A stretch of 6,648 bases of DNA from NCBI GenBank assembly GCA_019454705.1, contig JACFNS010000012.1, forward strand, positions 10,030-16,677. Reading direction: 5' to 3'. This document shows, piece by piece, positions 5,788 through 6,648 of the stretch (its first letter is position 1; each line of letters starts with the position of its first letter). Source of the DNA: Taibaiella sp. (lineage in GTDB: Bacteria; Bacteroidota; Bacteroidia; Chitinophagales; Chitinophagaceae). The notes under the pieces are model-generated. The model saw only the letters and a program-made list of their open reading frames with translations. It was not told where the DNA came from and ran no database searches. Both the position numbers and the translations under genes were made by a program.

Positions 5788-6648
5788 TTATAATCGTATT
5801 AATTTCTTTGAAGTTAGTTTATTTCCGCCATTCATCACGTGCAGAATGTATATGCCGCGGGACAAGCCGCCGGTTGGTATTGATGCTCCAAAATTATTGG
5901 TCAACTTACTGCTCCATACTGTTTTGCCACTCATGTCCACCAGCATCAGTTCATCACCTGTTTTCACATTTACTATATACCATGTCTCGGTTGCGGGGTT
6001 GGGATATACAAATAATCCTTCTGCAGGGTGACTGATGCCTAAAGAATAATCCCTGCTGACAGTTGCCTTGTCCAATATAGTATTACGCGGGTCGAAGATA
6101 ATATCGTCTATTACTCTGTCCATCTGCATATAGGTAGATTGTGTCATGCCACTGCCCAGCCTGACGGTAGTATCGCCCATGCGGGATAGCAGTTTGATTT
6201 CAACAGGAACATCAAAATAAGGCACTGATTCCGGGTTGGTGCCTTGCTGCTGTATATCCAGTAACAGCTTGCCGTCAACATAATTCCAACTGATGTCATA
6301 TACCGGGTAACCTTCGCCGTATATCCATTGAGCAAAAAACGTGTCGAGGTTGATGCCGGATAGCTCTTCTGCTACCTGTTTAAAGTCTTCAGTACCTGCA
6401 TTTCCTCCGGCGTATCTGTTCAAAAAGGTTTTGAGTATATCGAAGAACACTTGATCGTTGTTGATATAAAACCTGAGCGTGTGCAATACGGCAGAAGCTT
6501 TCAGGTAAGACAGGCGCCCGTCAAATATCCTGTACGGATTGGCAGTATCATTTTCTTTCAAATAAATGCTGCCACCTGTGTTGGTGTCGCTGAAAATGCG
6601 TTCGTGTACGCGAAGCATGTAACTATATGCCGTTTGTTCATCCCTGTA
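5788..6648 (-). CDS. M1-family peptidase-like protein, C-terminal part (partial, with T9SS sorting domain)
   Basis: The frame is open to the right edge, so the start and the expected zinc-binding region lie outside the window; 286 codons are visible. It is a paralogue of the adjacent M1 peptidase: RIFDGRL...QWIYG-GYP...W aligns without gaps over 82 residues, with about 38 identities by hand count. The tyrosine of the YxKG motif is kept (visible residue 48) but the glycine is alanine (YLKA). Then comes a beta-rich domain and a type A T9SS C-terminal domain from about visible residue 214: YPNPAT, VDMSGK, LSRGIYILHV, GGNK and a KKL ending. It is therefore a likely T9SS client. Whether it is catalytically active depends on the HEXXH-x18-E region, which is not in view. 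An internal ATG at 6618 is not the real start, since homologous codons continue before it. It is transcribed first of the pair and stops 10 bases before the next gene. Confidence 0.88.
   Translation of the reverse strand, partial: YRDEQTAYSYMLRVHERIFSDTNTGGSIYLKENDTANPYRIFDGRLSYLKASAVLHTLRFYINNDQVFFDILKTFLNRYAGGNAGTEDFKQVAEELSGINLDTFFAQWIYGEGYPVYDISWNYVDGKLLLDIQQQGTNPESVPYFDVPVEIKLLSRMGDTTVRLGSGMTQSTYMQMDRVIDDIIFDPRNTILDKATVSRDYSLGISHPAEGLFVYPNPATETWYIVNVKTGDELMLVDMSGKTVWSSKLTNNFGASIPTGGLSRGIYILHVMNGGNKLTSKKLIRL

Noticed and set aside
5788..6618. Treating the second M1-like frame as a complete 276-residue gene starting at 6618
   Set aside because: The frame stays open for ten more codons to the window edge, and alignment with the neighbour shows homologous catalytic-domain sequence already under way at that ATG.

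Overview
The window looks like a chromosomal segment of a Bacteroidota bacterium, plausibly a relative of Chitinophagaceae (the family-level guess is inference). The evidence is a PorQ-type component of the type IX secretion system (T9SS), two proteins with type A T9SS C-terminal sorting domains (YPNPA start, GG-K-KL end), no Shine-Dalgarno sequence in front of any start codon, and at least one exact match to the Bacteroidota -7 promoter element TAnnTTTG.

Layout. Positions 1-882 hold no convincing protein gene. They contain a cluster of short perfect hairpins (four share the pattern CCCGA-loop-TCGGG), a 99-base element closed by a 13-bp stem (244-342), a good rho-independent terminator (406-432, + strand), a 10-bp inverted repeat made of a recurring GTTAACAA motif (438-474), and an iterated AATCCT repeat (643-674). 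On the + strand follow fabI (883-1719, enoyl-ACP reductase) and porQ (1770-2927), 50 bases apart with a GC-rich hairpin between them. Reading the other way are a TerC-family membrane protein (2893-3750, whose 3' end overlaps porQ by 35 bases), a complete secreted M1-family metallopeptidase (3834-5777), and the C-terminal part of a second M1-like paralogue (5788 to the right edge, start outside the window).

How the genes relate. fabI makes acyl chains for membrane lipid. PorQ is an outer-membrane barrel of the T9SS attachment complex, and the two M1 proteins carry the sorting signal that this machinery recognises, so a T9SS component and two likely T9SS clients lie within about 5 kb. The peptidases form a tandem pair 10 bases apart and are probably co-transcribed. 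The TerC gene downstream appears to have its own promoter, beside a palindrome that also covers the end of the peptidase gene.

The coding part is ordinary for the phylum. The part that is least explained is the non-coding block 1-700, especially a possible structured small RNA of about 185 nt running from near 249 to the terminator at 432. No defence, mobile or CRISPR system was found.
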